64,000 nucleotides of DNA from an uncultured cyanobacterium (lineage in GTDB: Bacteria; Cyanobacteriota; Cyanobacteriia; Thermostichales; Thermostichaceae), in the NCBI GenBank assembly GCA_937944885.1, contig CALFBB010000003.1, positions 1 through 64,000 on the forward strand, written 5' to 3'. Below, piece by piece: positions 9,908-20,442 of this stretch. A model generated the notes under the pieces. The model had not been told where the DNA came from, did no database searches, and saw nothing but the letters and a program-made list of their open reading frames with translations. The stretch's first letter is position 1. Each line of letters starts with the position of its first letter. Position numbers and translations under genes: made by a program.

Positions 9908-10984
9908 ATGAGTCCTTCTCCTTCCGCAGGTACTACCCGCTCTCTTAGCCAACCAACTCCTCATCAGGATCAGCAGGTGCAACCGGTGCCTCACCTCACG
10001 CTTCAGCAAGCTCTTGCTCAGCTGCATCTGGATGTGTTGCAAGAGTTGGATCGGTTTCGCCTCTGGCAACGTCTGCAGCGAAGGGCAACTTCTTCTTCTT
10101 CTGTGAATGCCATGTCTTCTCAGCATACTCCTGAGTCAGCGGGACAGAGTTCTTATGGGTTACACCGCTCTGGACAATCCCAGCAGAAGGATACCTCGGT
10201 ACAGCGTTCTGCACCTGTGTTGATTCAAGAGGTCGTCGAGGATCTAGAGGTTGAGGAAACCCAGAGATCTGGCAGGGTTTTCTCTCCTTGGCTGGTGCTG
10301 CTACTGTGGGCTTTCTCCTGTGCCGGCATCGGGTTTGGGGTGCGCTGGCTGATCTGGCCGGAAGAACTGTCTCTACCCCAGACCAGGAGCTTGCCTGCCC
10401 CGACCAAGCCGGAAATCCCCATCGAGATCAACTTGGCCGAATTGCCCTTGATCCCCTCACAGCCGTTGGCAACCCAAGTGGGAGAGGAGTTCTATTCAGG
10501 CGATTGGGATCCCGACCGGTTGGTTCTGGGGCTGGCCAGTACGCCCAATTGGCAGGACTTGCACATTGACCCCCTACAGAACACCCCCAACCTGTTGGAC
10601 AGCTTGCAAAGGGATTTGCCCTCAGTTACCAGTGAAGCCTCTACTGCTGAACCAAGGCCAAGAACAGTTGAGCAGCTGGTTGCCACCTTGGAGCGCCCCT
10701 CCCAGGCGGCTGAGCCTGTGGTGGCCTCCTCTCTCCCCGTCACTGCCGGTGATCTGGACTCTCTCGGGCCGAATCAAGGTGAGGGAACCTTTTTGGTTTT
10801 AACCACGTACTCAGGTGATGAGAGCTTGGCGCGGGCTCGGCAAATTGCCGAGGACGCCTTTGTAAAAGATGTGAATGGCCAGAAGTTTGTCCAGTTGGCG
10901 GCTTTTGAGCAACTGGAATACGCCCGCTACCACGCCGAAACTCTGAAAAGTCAGGGCTTTAACGTCACCATTACCGAGCAGTAG
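9908..10984 (+). CDS. Single-TM protein with SPOR-like C-terminus
   Basis: TM segment WLVLLLWAFSCAGIGFGVRWL; C-terminal KFVQLAAFEQLEYARYHAETLKSQGFNVTI SPOR-like. Confidence 0.65.
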   Translation: MSPSPSAGTTRSLSQPTPHQDQQVQPVPHLTLQQALAQLHLDVLQELDRFRLWQRLQRRATSSSSVNAMSSQHTPESAGQSSYGLHRSGQSQQKDTSVQRSAPVLIQEVVEDLEVEETQRSGRVFSPWLVLLLWAFSCAGIGFGVRWLIWPEELSLPQTRSLPAPTKPEIPIEINLAELPLIPSQPLATQVGEEFYSGDWDPDRLVLGLASTPNWQDLHIDPLQNTPNLLDSLQRDLPSVTSEASTAEPRPRTVEQLVATLERPSQAAEPVVASSLPVTAGDLDSLGPNQGEGTFLVLTTYSGDESLARARQIAEDAFVKDVNGQKFVQLAAFEQLEYARYHAETLKSQGFNVTITEQ

Positions 10985-11070
10985 CTCCCAGCTCCTGGGG
11001 CTCCTCCTAAACTAAACAGGACTTATGAATGAGACCTATAGACGGAGAAGACCCCTCTCAGGGAGCTAAC

Positions 11071-11271
11071 TCACCGTCGCCTGGAGCAGCGCCGCAGCAA
11101 CCAAGTGGCTGCTGCTCGGTCTCCTTCATCCCAAGCCAATCGCTCCACAGCCACCATCACCATGGAGGCAATGGTGGCCTCACTCAGATGCTGGGAACGC
11201 AAATTCTGCACGGCTAAAGTGGCGGCATTGAGGTCGCGGCTACGGATCGCACGGAGCAGAGCGTCAGACAT
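11071..11271 (-). CDS. Small conserved hypothetical protein
   Basis: MSDALLRAIRSRDLNAATLAVQNLRSQHLSEATIASMVMVAVERLAW; plausible short ORF. Confidence 0.5.
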   Translation of the reverse strand: MSDALLRAIRSRDLNAATLAVQNLRSQHLSEATIASMVMVAVERLAWDEGDRAAATWLLRRCSRRR

Positions 11272-11460
11272 GGGCGAGAGCCAACTAGCCTTCTTGAGAT
11301 CTCTTTTGTCACAGCTCAACCTCAAGGGGCAGAAATTTCCCTTTTGCTTCCACTTCCTTTCAGATAGTGTAAGGGTTGGTCTTGCTTCCTTAGAATCCTT
11401 TGGGAAACGTTACACTTTTTGCTGCAGGATGTGGAGATTCTTTGTGTGCTCATCGGATCC

Positions 11461-13578
11461 CTACAAGCGGCGCAACACCACTATTGAGCGATCCCGTACC
11501 TGGATTGGTTTATCCCCTTCATAGTGGGATCCCACCTCGATGAAGCGGGCCTTGCAGGTATCGATCACCGGTGTCCATTGCCGATTTTGCAACCCTGGCG
11601 GCAGCACAAATTCTAAGGGTTCGTAATGGCCGTTGAACAGCAGCAGAAAACTATCGTCGAGGATGCGTTCTCCCCGCGGGCCGGGGGTCCTGATCCCTTC
11701 TCCGTTGAGGAAAATGCCAATGGCTTTGGCAAAACCTGCTTTCCACTGTTCTTCGGTCATTTCCCCTCCATCGGGGTTAAACCAGGTAATGTCTGCTACT
11801 CCGCGAATGGAGCGCCCCTGAAACCATTTGCGCCGCCGAAAAACCGGGTGTTGCCGGCGGAAGAAGATCAACTGCCGTGTGAAGTCCAGAAGGGAACTGT
11901 TCTCATCCGGCAGATCCCAGTTGATCCAGGAGATTTCATTGTCCTGGCAGTAGGCATTGTTGTTCCCCTGTTGGGAGCGGCCCATCTCATCCCCCGCCAA
12001 CAGCATCGGCACCCCCTGGGAGAGGAAGAGGGTGACCAAAAAGTTGCGCTGTTGCCGTCTGCGCAGAGTCAACACCTCGGGATCCTGAGTCGGGCCCTCA
12101 ACACCACAATTCCAGGAGCGGTTGTGGTTTTCCCCATCGCGGTTGTCTTCGCCGTTGGCTTGATTGTGTTTTTCGTTGTAGCTCACCAAATCATTGAGGG
12201 TGAAACCATCATGGGCGGTGATGAAGTTGATGCTGGCGTTGGGGGTGCGCCCGTTGGTTTGGTACAGGTCGGAGCTACCGGTGAAGCGATAGGCAAATTC
12301 CGCCAGAGTTTGATCTTCGCCCCGCCAAAAATCCCGCACTGTATCCCGATACTTGCCGTTCCATTCTGACCAGCGCAAAGGGAAGTTCCCCACCTGGTAG
12401 CCGCCCTCCCCTACATCCCAGGGTTCGGCAATCAGTTTCACATCGGAAAGGGTGGGATCCTGATGCACAATGTCGAAAAAAGCAGCCAGGCTATCTACTG
12501 CAAACAGTTCCCGCGCCAGCGCTGAGGCCAGATCAAAGCGGAACCCATCCACATGCATCTCGGTAACCCAGTAGCGCAGGCTATCCATGATCAGCTTCAA
12601 TACCTGCGGATGCCGCACATTCAAAGAGTTGCCACAGCCGGTAAAGTCCATGTAGTAGCGGGGATCCCCATCCACCAGGCGGTAGTAGACAGCATTGTCA
12701 ATACCCCGAAAGGACAAGGTCGGCCCGAGATGATTGCCTTCGCCGGTGTGGTTGTAGACCACATCCAGAATCACCTCAATGCCGCCTTTATGGAGGGCCC
12801 GCACCATTTCCTTGAACTCCCGCACCTGCTGGCCACAGGAACCACTGGCGCTGTAGCCGCTGAAGGGGGCAAAGTAATTGATTGAGTCATAGCCCCAGTA
12901 ATTCACCAGCCCTTTCTGCACCAGGTGGCCGGGGTGGGAAAGAAAGTGGTGAACCGGCAACAGCTCCACCGCTGTAATCCCCAGCCGTTGCAGATGGGAG
13001 ATGGCCGCCGGATGGGCCAAGCCTGCATAGGTGCCGCGCAGGTGAGGGGGAATCTCCGGGTGCAGCTTGGTGAAACCCTTGACATGCAGCTCGTAAATAA
13101 TCGTCTCGTGGGCCGGGATCCGCAAGGGTTCATCCCCCTGCCAGTCAAAGCTGGTGTCAACAACCACCCCCTTGGGCACTAGCGGTGCGCTGTCAGTTTC
13201 TGAGAAGCTGAGGTCCGCCTGCGAATCCTGCCAGTCATAACCGAAAATCTCAGGGCCAAAGCCGATCAGCCCATCCAGGGCTTTGGCGTAGGGGTCGATG
13301 AGCAACTTATTGGGGTTGAAGCGGTGGCCATTCTGAGGATCATAGGGGCCATGCACGCGGAAGCCGTAGCGCTGCCCGGGAGCAATACCGGGAATGTAGC
13401 CATGCCAAACAAAGATATCGCACTCCGTCAGCGGGACGCGAGTTTCCTGGCCCTGCTCATCGAAGAGGCACAGCTCCACAGCCGTGGCATTCTCAGAGTA
13501 AAGGGCAAAGTTGGTGCCTCGGCTATCCCAGTGGGCACCAAGAGGATATACCTCACCTGGCCAGAGGGGAACATACAT
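11461..13578 (-). CDS. glgX: Glycogen debranching enzyme (isoamylase type)
   Basis: GH13 motifs [43 protein letters not shown]. Confidence 0.93.
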   Translation of the reverse strand: MYVPLWPGEVYPLGAHWDSRGTNFALYSENATAVELCLFDEQGQETRVPLTECDIFVWHGYIPGIAPGQRYGFRVHGPYDPQNGHRFNPNKLLIDPYAKALDGLIGFGPEIFGYDWQDSQADLSFSETDSAPLVPKGVVVDTSFDWQGDEPLRIPAHETIIYELHVKGFTKLHPEIPPHLRGTYAGLAHPAAISHLQRLGITAVELLPVHHFLSHPGHLVQKGLVNYWGYDSINYFAPFSGYSASGSCGQQVREFKEMVRALHKGGIEVILDVVYNHTGEGNHLGPTLSFRGIDNAVYYRLVDGDPRYYMDFTGCGNSLNVRHPQVLKLIMDSLRYWVTEMHVDGFRFDLASALARELFAVDSLAAFFDIVHQDPTLSDVKLIAEPWDVGEGGYQVGNFPLRWSEWNGKYRDTVRDFWRGEDQTLAEFAYRFTGSSDLYQTNGRTPNASINFITAHDGFTLNDLVSYNEKHNQANGEDNRDGENHNRSWNCGVEGPTQDPEVLTLRRRQQRNFLVTLFLSQGVPMLLAGDEMGRSQQGNNNAYCQDNEISWINWDLPDENSSLLDFTRQLIFFRRQHPVFRRRKWFQGRSIRGVADITWFNPDGGEMTEEQWKAGFAKAIGIFLNGEGIRTPGPRGERILDDSFLLLFNGHYEPLEFVLPPGLQNRQWTPVIDTCKARFIEVGSHYEGDKPIQVRDRSIVVLRRL

Positions 13579-13759
13579 GAACGAAGATCCTCTCGGCTAA
13601 ACTACAGGCCTTGAACTGTTAGGGGGAAGTTTTAGACGAGATGGCAATCGGATCCCGACAGCCCTTGGCTCTGTCATTGTTGCACACTTTCTGAGAGAGG
13701 ATGGCTCCTACCTCTACCTGTCGCCGCGGCTGCCCCTTAAACCCCGCTTAGGCTTCTGC

Positions 13760-14281
13760 TCAGTACCATCCCTGCGCATAAACTCGTTGCACCAGGTAAA
13801 ACACCAGTAGGTTGACATCCACCCGCCGCTCATCAATCATGAAGGATTCAACAGTGCTGGCCGGGGCTCCCTCGGTGGCACAGCGAAAGAACTTACGACC
13901 GTTGAGGGATCCCTCGGCAAACAACACACTAAATTGCTTTTTTCCACCTTCTAGGGAACCGATCAGCGTCTTCCCCTGCAAGCGCAGTTGCAGATCCTCA
14001 ACCCCCCGTTTGCGAAAGGCAGCTAGCGCCGCCGGAATGACATCCTCGGTGATTTCCTGTTCAAAGGGTTTCTCTTCTTTGGCTTTAGCAGCTTTCTTTG
14101 CAGTTGCTTTTGGCTCTGCTTCAGCAGCCTCTGATGCAGAGGCAGATGGATTGGCAGCTTTGGCCTGAGGGGACTTTTGGGCAGCAACCTCTTCGGGCAC
14201 AGAGGTTTCGGGGGTGGGTTCTCCAGACATGGGAAACAGTCTCCAGCAGTAGGGAAAAACGGGATCCAGTTCAGCAGGCAA
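13760..14281 (-). CDS. DUF2996-like cyanobacterial protein with Ala/Lys-rich N-terminus
   Basis: Low-complexity N-terminus then a conserved cyanobacterial-type domain (SLEGGKKQFSVLFAEGSLNGRKFF...RVDVNLLVFYLVQRVYAQGWY). Confidence 0.6.
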   Translation of the reverse strand: MPAELDPVFPYCWRLFPMSGEPTPETSVPEEVAAQKSPQAKAANPSASASEAAEAEPKATAKKAAKAKEEKPFEQEITEDVIPAALAAFRKRGVEDLQLRLQGKTLIGSLEGGKKQFSVLFAEGSLNGRKFFRCATEGAPASTVESFMIDERRVDVNLLVFYLVQRVYAQGWY

Positions 14282-14292
14282 TGGACGAGCTC

Positions 14293-14658
14293 TCAGCCTT
14301 TAGGAATGTATTGGCCAACAATTTCTTCTGCAGGAATCTGGGGAAAGCCCATGCTGAAATTGGGGGTACGCCCCTGTAGGTTGTAGGCAATCTCTCCATT
14401 TTTAAGTAAAGAGCGGATGAAGTGTTCCAGGTCTGAGCCAATACGGCGCATGTTGTACTCCGTCAAATCCCGCCCTTCGTAAGCAGCCACCAGCTCCTCA
14501 AAGCGGCTGTACACCTTCTGCAGGGCAGCTTCATTCCAAACCAGCTCATTATCTGGGTCGACATCCAAAGTAAAGAGGTCTTCCCGGGGCACAAAGTTGT
14601 TGTTGGCAGTAACCTCACCAGCAAAGATGTGAACATGACGAGTGGTGCATTTCAACAT
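14293..14658 (-). CDS. ndhM: NAD(P)H-quinone oxidoreductase subunit M
   Basis: MLKCTTRHVHIFAGEV...LTLDVDPDNELVWNEAALQKVY...LTEYNMRRIGSDLEHFIRSLL. Confidence 0.88.
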   Translation of the reverse strand: MLKCTTRHVHIFAGEVTANNNFVPREDLFTLDVDPDNELVWNEAALQKVYSRFEELVAAYEGRDLTEYNMRRIGSDLEHFIRSLLKNGEIAYNLQGRTPNFSMGFPQIPAEEIVGQYIPKG

Positions 14659-14983
14659 TTCAACTGCTCCGGTCAGGATCCCAGCCTTCATCGTAATTCA
14701 TAATAAGGTACCACGCCTCTTGCCCCTTAGGGGATCCCCTGCCGCCAAGATTCCCGCTATGGTGTAGACAGGCCAGATAGCCGAGCGAGGTCAGTACTCC
14801 TGAAAATTGGGCTGCCCCGTTTTTAGTCTCTTGTTCATTCTCGCTATCGCTGATCCGACCGGCACCGGTAGAGCCCATACCCAACAAGAGGACGGGGAGC
14901 TGAGGGATTCACGAGGTTCTGGCGATTGCTTGAGCAAGTTCAGGTTGCACTCCTTCTGGTTACCCTCCTGAGTTGAGTCAGCT

Positions 14984-15787
14984 ATGAAAGTTTATATCAG
15001 TGCCGATATCGAGGGGATCACTGCCATCGCTCACTGGGATGAAGCCACCATCGGACGACCAGGTTATGAGCTGTTACGGGAACAAATGACCCGTGAAGTG
15101 ATTGCGGCTTGCCAGGGATCCCTGGCTGCCGGAGCCACCCACATCACCGTCAAAGATGCTCACGATTCTGGACGGAATCTCATCCCTGACCGACTCCCCG
15201 AGCTGGTGGAGCTGATCCGGGGCTGGAGTGGGCACCCCTACTGTATGGTGCAGGAGTTGGATCGCAGTTACGATGCCTTAATCCTGATTGGCTACCATTC
15301 CCCTGCTGGCTCCGGTGCCAACCCCCTTGCCCACACCTACACCACCGAAGTCAACCAAATCCGATTAAACGGTCAACGCATTTCTGAGTTCCATCTGGTC
15401 AGCTTCACCGCTGCCTACGAAGGGGTCCCGGTTGTTTTTTTGTCTGGAGATGCAGAGCTGTGTGCCGAAGCCAAAACTTACGATCCGGCCATACAAACGG
15501 TGAACACCCACAAAGGAAGGGGGCGATCCGTGATTGCCCGACATCCGCAGCAGATTGTAGCGGCCATCCGACAAGGGGTAGAAGGATCCCTGAGGCGGTT
15601 AGCTGAGTATCAACCGCGCCGGCTACCGGATCATTTTCGCCTGGAGGTGGACTACAAAGAACCTGCCCGCGCCTATCGACAGTCTTTTTATCCCGGTTGC
15701 CGACTGGTTTCTGATTCTACGGTTTGCCTGGAGGTTAGCGATTGGTTCGAGGTATTGCGCGCTCTGGAGTTCATTGTGCTCAGCTAG
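14984..15787 (+). CDS. M55 family D-aminopeptidase (DppA-like)
   Basis: MKVYISADIEGITAIAHWDE; VKDAHDSGRNL; HTYTTEVNQIRLNG. Confidence 0.87.
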   Translation: MKVYISADIEGITAIAHWDEATIGRPGYELLREQMTREVIAACQGSLAAGATHITVKDAHDSGRNLIPDRLPELVELIRGWSGHPYCMVQELDRSYDALILIGYHSPAGSGANPLAHTYTTEVNQIRLNGQRISEFHLVSFTAAYEGVPVVFLSGDAELCAEAKTYDPAIQTVNTHKGRGRSVIARHPQQIVAAIRQGVEGSLRRLAEYQPRRLPDHFRLEVDYKEPARAYRQSFYPGCRLVSDSTVCLEVSDWFEVLRALEFIVLS

Positions 15788-16173
15788 CTAGGGATAAGTT
15801 GGTGGCCAAAGATTTAGCCGCTCGTATGGGTGCTCTCAGGTGTTGACTGGGATGGCTCCCCTTCCTTTGGAAACGGGTATTGTTGCAGAAATTGTTTGAC
15901 CCCACCCAGGGGAGTGGGTTGCCATGAGAAGCTTGAGCCTAGCGGGTGATAAAAGCCCTATCCCTTCCATTTTGCTTGCTAGACTGACTCAGCAACTCTA
16001 GAGTGAGAGTACGCAAAGGTTAGTAGCCAAATGGTTCATTCTCTATCCTTCTTTGCTTTCGCCACAGATACCATGGGATCCTAAGTTGCGACAGAGCCTA
16101 TCCTTCCCCCTACAACGGTGACTTACGGCCCGAGAACATTGTCCTATCACTTGCCTTTAACCGCAGGTCACTC

Positions 16174-16926
16174 TCAAACCGAGAGATGAGAGCGAACTTT
16201 TTCCTCATCCATTTGACCGGTCAGGCCTTCCATAATCAAGGACCCATTTTCCATCAAATAAAAATAGTCGGCTAAACTCTGGGCAAACTCGAAATACTGC
16301 TCCACCAGCAGTACAGAAACTCCCCATTCTTTCTGAATGCGGCTGATGGCTTCTTCGATCTCGATAATGATGGAGGGTTGGATCCCTTCTGTGGGTTCAT
16401 CTAACAATAACAGTTTTGGCCCTGCAACCAAGGCCCTAGCAATGGCCAGTTGCTGCTGTTGGCCCCCACTTAAATCTCCCCCAAGTCGCTTCAGAAAGGG
16501 ACGCAGAGCTGGGAACAGCTCATAAACAAACTCTGGTATAACTCGTTCTTTTGTGGGAACGGATTCTAAGCCGATCAAAAGGTTTTCTTCTACAGTTAGG
16601 TGAGGAAAGATTTCTCGACCCTGAGGTACATAACCAATCCCGGCACATGCTCTTAGATGAGGAGGATAGTGGGTGATAGGGATCCCATCAAAAGTAATGT
16701 TACCTGTACAGTCTCTTAGCAGTCCCATCAGGGCTTTTAAGGTGGTGGTTTTACCCATGCCGTTGCGACCAAGAAGGCAAACTGCCTGACCAGGAAAGAT
16801 CTTAAAAGAGAGACCCCTTACAATTAAGCTTTGCCCGTAGTAAACATTAAGATCGGAAACCTCCAGTAGAGGTTTGGATCCATCCTGGGATTTATTTTGA
16901 GTTGCAGTGGCCGCTTCTGTATTCAT
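16174..16926 (-). CDS. urtE: Urea ABC transporter ATP-binding protein UrtE
   Basis: LLGRNGMGKTTTLKALMG Walker A, LSGGQQQQLAIARAL; last gene of the urt cluster. Confidence 0.9.
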   Translation of the reverse strand: MNTEAATATQNKSQDGSKPLLEVSDLNVYYGQSLIVRGLSFKIFPGQAVCLLGRNGMGKTTTLKALMGLLRDCTGNITFDGIPITHYPPHLRACAGIGYVPQGREIFPHLTVEENLLIGLESVPTKERVIPEFVYELFPALRPFLKRLGGDLSGGQQQQLAIARALVAGPKLLLLDEPTEGIQPSIIIEIEEAISRIQKEWGVSVLLVEQYFEFAQSLADYFYLMENGSLIMEGLTGQMDEEKVRSHLSV

Positions 16927-16967
16927 TTTCTGTTTACTCTCATCTGGAACTCATTAAGGATTGATCG

Positions 16968-17732
16968 TCATCCCCTCTTATGGGATCCGAGATAGACCTC
17001 AATCACCCGCGGATCATTCTTCACCTCCTCAAAGCTCCCCTCACACAGCAGCGCCCCTTGATGTAAGACAGTAACCTTGCGGGCAATTTGCCGGACAAAC
17101 ACCATATCATGCTCGATTACCAAAATGGTATGATTTTTAGCCAGGGATTGGATCAGTTCTCCTGTGGCTTCTGTTTCTTTATCCGTCATGCCAGCTACAC
17201 ATTCATCTAGCAATAGCAAATCTGGATCCTGAGCAATGACCATACCGATTTCTAGCCATTGTTTTTCCCCGTGGGAGAGCAAACCTGCCGGGATCCGATC
17301 CTTATGGACAAGATGAATTGTTTCTAGTAAAGCATCGACTTTATCCCTCAAATCCCGCCTGCCAAACAATGTGGGGAATACCTCTTTATGAGGATTGAGG
17401 GACAACTCTAGGTTCTCACGGGGGTTGAGGTTTTGATAAATACGCGGAGTTTGAAACTTACGACCAATCCCCAAAACCGAGATTTGATGTTCCTTGAGCT
17501 TGGTCAAATCCTTACCCTTAAACAGGACACACCCTTTGGTGGGCCTAACTTTACCTGTCAACACATCCAAGAGAGTGGTTTTACCGGCTCCATTTGGGCC
17601 AATGACCACTCGCAATTCCCCTTCATCCAAGGAAAAGTTAAGTCCATTGAGAGCCTTAAACCCATCAAAACTGACGGTGAGATCCTGGATTTGTAAAATC
17701 TGCCGGGTAGCAATAGGAGCTGCAGTGAGCAT
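16968..17732 (-). CDS. urtD: Urea ABC transporter ATP-binding protein UrtD
   Basis: VIGPNGAGKTTLLDVLTGKVRPT, LSHGEKQWLEIGMV; cluster context. Confidence 0.9.
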   Translation of the reverse strand: MLTAAPIATRQILQIQDLTVSFDGFKALNGLNFSLDEGELRVVIGPNGAGKTTLLDVLTGKVRPTKGCVLFKGKDLTKLKEHQISVLGIGRKFQTPRIYQNLNPRENLELSLNPHKEVFPTLFGRRDLRDKVDALLETIHLVHKDRIPAGLLSHGEKQWLEIGMVIAQDPDLLLLDECVAGMTDKETEATGELIQSLAKNHTILVIEHDMVFVRQIARKVTVLHQGALLCEGSFEEVKNDPRVIEVYLGSHKRG

Positions 17733-17935
17733 AGGGCTTATATCCTAAAGATAGAGGTTAGACCTTGACCTGCAAGCAACCCAACACTGGATTGCAGCTG
17801 ATAGATCTGTCCAAGAAAACCGGCAATGGCCGGCCCCCTGCCAGGAACTTCTCCAGAAAGGGGACAAGTGAGGGTAGTGGCCATCCATTGTGATTTTTCC
17901 CATCAGTTTGGATCCCTTTTACCTGCAGCTGTCCA

Positions 17936-19081
17936 TTAAGCAAGGGAGGTCTTAGCTAAGCGCCGACGCCAAAGTTGAAAGATAATCCACAGCTGCCGCC
18001 CTTGGGTACGCACCCAGCCTACCAATCCATCCGGTAGCACCATGACCACCAGCAGGAATAACCCGCCCTGAAAGAAGAGCCAAATTTCTGGGAAACTCTC
18101 ACTGAGAAGACTCTTGGCAAAGTTGACCAGTACCGCTCCGATCACAGCCCCAATCAAGCTGGATCGGCCACCTACAGCAACCCAAATCACCATTTCAATA
18201 GAAAAGGGGACGGACATGGCATTGGGGGAAATGATCCCTGTTTGTAATGTAAACAAAGCGCCGGCAATCCCTGCTAAGCCTGCCGCAACCGCAAATACTA
18301 ACACTTTAAATCCGGTTGGATCATAACCTGAGAAGCGCACCCGCGGTTCATCATCTCGAATGGCCACCAGGATCCGTCCAAATAGGCCACTAGTCAGATA
18401 GCGGCAGAGTACATAGGCCAAAGCCACAAACAAAATCGTTGCTACATAAATTGCAAATCGCATTTCTGCAGAATTGATGTTGAGGTCAAACAGAGTTGTA
18501 AAAGATGTCAATCCATTGGTGCCGTTGATCAATCGCTGTTGGCCATTGAAGAAGTTAAAGAAAATAATGGTGGTAGCTTGAGTTAAAATTGAGAAATAGA
18601 CTCCTCGAATCCGATTCCTAACCACCAAATACCCAAGAGCTGATGCTACCAAAGCTGGGATCAGGAAAATAGCAATAGCCGTGAATGAAAATGAATAAAA
18701 GGGTCGCCAAAACCAGGGTAGTTCTGTTACCCCATACAAACTAAAAAACTCCGGGATCCGGCCATCCGGCAGTTGCAAACTTAGGTGCATACCCAGGGCA
18801 TAGCCCCCAAGGGCAAAAAAGACCCCCTGCCCTAAGCTAAGCATTCCTGTATAACCCCAAATCAGGTCAATTCCCAAAGCAACAATGCTGAGAGCTAGAA
18901 ACCGCCCTAACAGGTTAAGACGAAAACCCGACAACACTGCTGGAAACACGAAGATCAGCAGGAGCAGCACACCCATCAGGACTCCAGCTTCTAACAGCAG
19001 TTTGTTGCGAGGGCTGAGATCCAACCCTTGAGCAGGAGTGGTTATTCCATCAGGAGTATGGGGAGAGTGAAGCACTTTCAT
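17936..19081 (-). CDS. urtC: Urea ABC transporter permease UrtC
   Basis: LivM-like permease, GYTGMLSLGQGVFFALGGYALGMHL; cluster context. Confidence 0.9.
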   Translation of the reverse strand: MKVLHSPHTPDGITTPAQGLDLSPRNKLLLEAGVLMGVLLLLIFVFPAVLSGFRLNLLGRFLALSIVALGIDLIWGYTGMLSLGQGVFFALGGYALGMHLSLQLPDGRIPEFFSLYGVTELPWFWRPFYSFSFTAIAIFLIPALVASALGYLVVRNRIRGVYFSILTQATTIIFFNFFNGQQRLINGTNGLTSFTTLFDLNINSAEMRFAIYVATILFVALAYVLCRYLTSGLFGRILVAIRDDEPRVRFSGYDPTGFKVLVFAVAAGLAGIAGALFTLQTGIISPNAMSVPFSIEMVIWVAVGGRSSLIGAVIGAVLVNFAKSLLSESFPEIWLFFQGGLFLLVVMVLPDGLVGWVRTQGRQLWIIFQLWRRRLAKTSLA

Positions 19082-19090
19082 CCTTCTATC

Positions 19091-20248
19091 CTAGGCATCT
19101 ACCGTTCGACCTTTTTCCGGAAAGAGGCCGCGAGGGCGAAATTGTAAGAACACCACAATCAGGGCAAATACCATCACCTTGGCCATGCTGGTGGTGGCAA
19201 AAAAGTTGAGGGTATCGGTCAAAATGGGAACGCCCGGAAAGATCAAGGCCAAGGTACCAGAACCGATTAAAAAGTTGGCAATGCCGATACCCAAAGCGGC
19301 CACAATGCTGCCCAAAAGCTTGCCGACACCCCCCACCACCACCACCATGAAGGTGTCCACGATGTAGTTTTGACCGGTATTGGGCCCCACGGATCCCAGT
19401 AAGCTAACCGCAACCCCTGCTACACCCGCCAGACCTGAGCCAATGGCAAAGGTGAGGGCATCTACCGTTTGGGTCGGGATCCCGACACAGGCACTCATGG
19501 CGCGATTTTGGGTCACTGCCCGGATCCGCAGCCCCCAGCGGGTATGCTGCAGAAAAATGTACAGCCCAAGGATGCAGACAAGGGTGAGACTGATAATAAA
19601 CAGGCGCGTATTGGGCAAGAAGAGCTGACCCACCGGGATCCCGCCCCGCAGCCAACGGGGTGCTGTTACATCTCTGTTTTGCGCCCCAAACCAGGGCTGT
19701 GTAACCGCCAGGGCATAGGTTTGCGCCAGCAGCCGCCCACCCACGGTTCCAATCGCTGTGGAAAGCACCAGTAACAGGGTGAGAACCCATCCTTTGATAC
19801 GTGGCCAATCCACCCGTTTAGCCAGCAACCACCAACCCCCAAAAAACAGCAACCCAAATACCCCCAACCGTAAAGCCAGCACCCAATTGACGCTGCGGAC
19901 AAACTGCTGCAGGATTAGGCTTACTCCCCAGGTAGCCAATAGGGTTTCCAGTGGACGACCGTAGAGGAAGCGAATCACTGCCCGCTCGAGGATTAACCCC
20001 ACCAGCGCTGCCACCCCAAAAGCAGCCACTAGAGCTGGAAAGATATAGAAATCCCGCCAGGGATCCCCCCATTGCCGGAAGACATTTTGCACCACAAAGG
20101 TGGTATAGGCTCCCAGCATCATCAGCTCCCCATGGGCCATGTTGATGACGCCCATAAGGCCAAAGACAATCGCCAGCCCTAAAGCCGCCATCAGCAGCAC
20201 GGTGCCGATACTGATGCCGTTAAATAAACTGTCAAACAACAGGGTCAT
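19091..20248 (-). CDS. urtB: Urea ABC transporter permease UrtB
   Basis: LivH-like permease, GLMGVINMAHGELMMLGAYTTFVVQ; cluster context. Confidence 0.9.
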   Translation of the reverse strand: MTLLFDSLFNGISIGTVLLMAALGLAIVFGLMGVINMAHGELMMLGAYTTFVVQNVFRQWGDPWRDFYIFPALVAAFGVAALVGLILERAVIRFLYGRPLETLLATWGVSLILQQFVRSVNWVLALRLGVFGLLFFGGWWLLAKRVDWPRIKGWVLTLLLVLSTAIGTVGGRLLAQTYALAVTQPWFGAQNRDVTAPRWLRGGIPVGQLFLPNTRLFIISLTLVCILGLYIFLQHTRWGLRIRAVTQNRAMSACVGIPTQTVDALTFAIGSGLAGVAGVAVSLLGSVGPNTGQNYIVDTFMVVVVGGVGKLLGSIVAALGIGIANFLIGSGTLALIFPGVPILTDTLNFFATTSMAKVMVFALIVVFLQFRPRGLFPEKGRTVDA

Positions 20249-20341
20249 AAGTCGGGGATCCTCATCCAAGCATTTCTTGATGGAGGGAAAGTCAACTCTT
20301 TTCCCAAAAATACTTATTCAGAACATTCAGAACAATTCCAG

Positions 20342-20389
20342 AACAATCCTGAGAACGATCCTGAGAACAATCCTGAGAACGATCCTGAA
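20342..20389. repeat. Four tandem 12-bp units AACRATCCTGAG in the urtA-urtB gap, with degenerate copies just upstream
   Basis: aacaatcctgag/aacgatcctgag/aacaatcctgag/aacgatcctgaa. Confidence 0.9.
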
Positions 20390-20442
20390 CGGTGAGGCGG
20401 GATTGGCAGCCGAAAAGGGATCTCGACATTCATAGGCTGAGA

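Noticed and set aside
11626-12369. 247-aa plus-strand ORF opposite glgX
   Set aside because: Antisense to an unmistakable GH13 debranching enzyme; no motif support.
20342-20389. Possible CRISPR or iteron array
   Set aside because: Only four 12-bp units with no spacers and no replication gene nearby.
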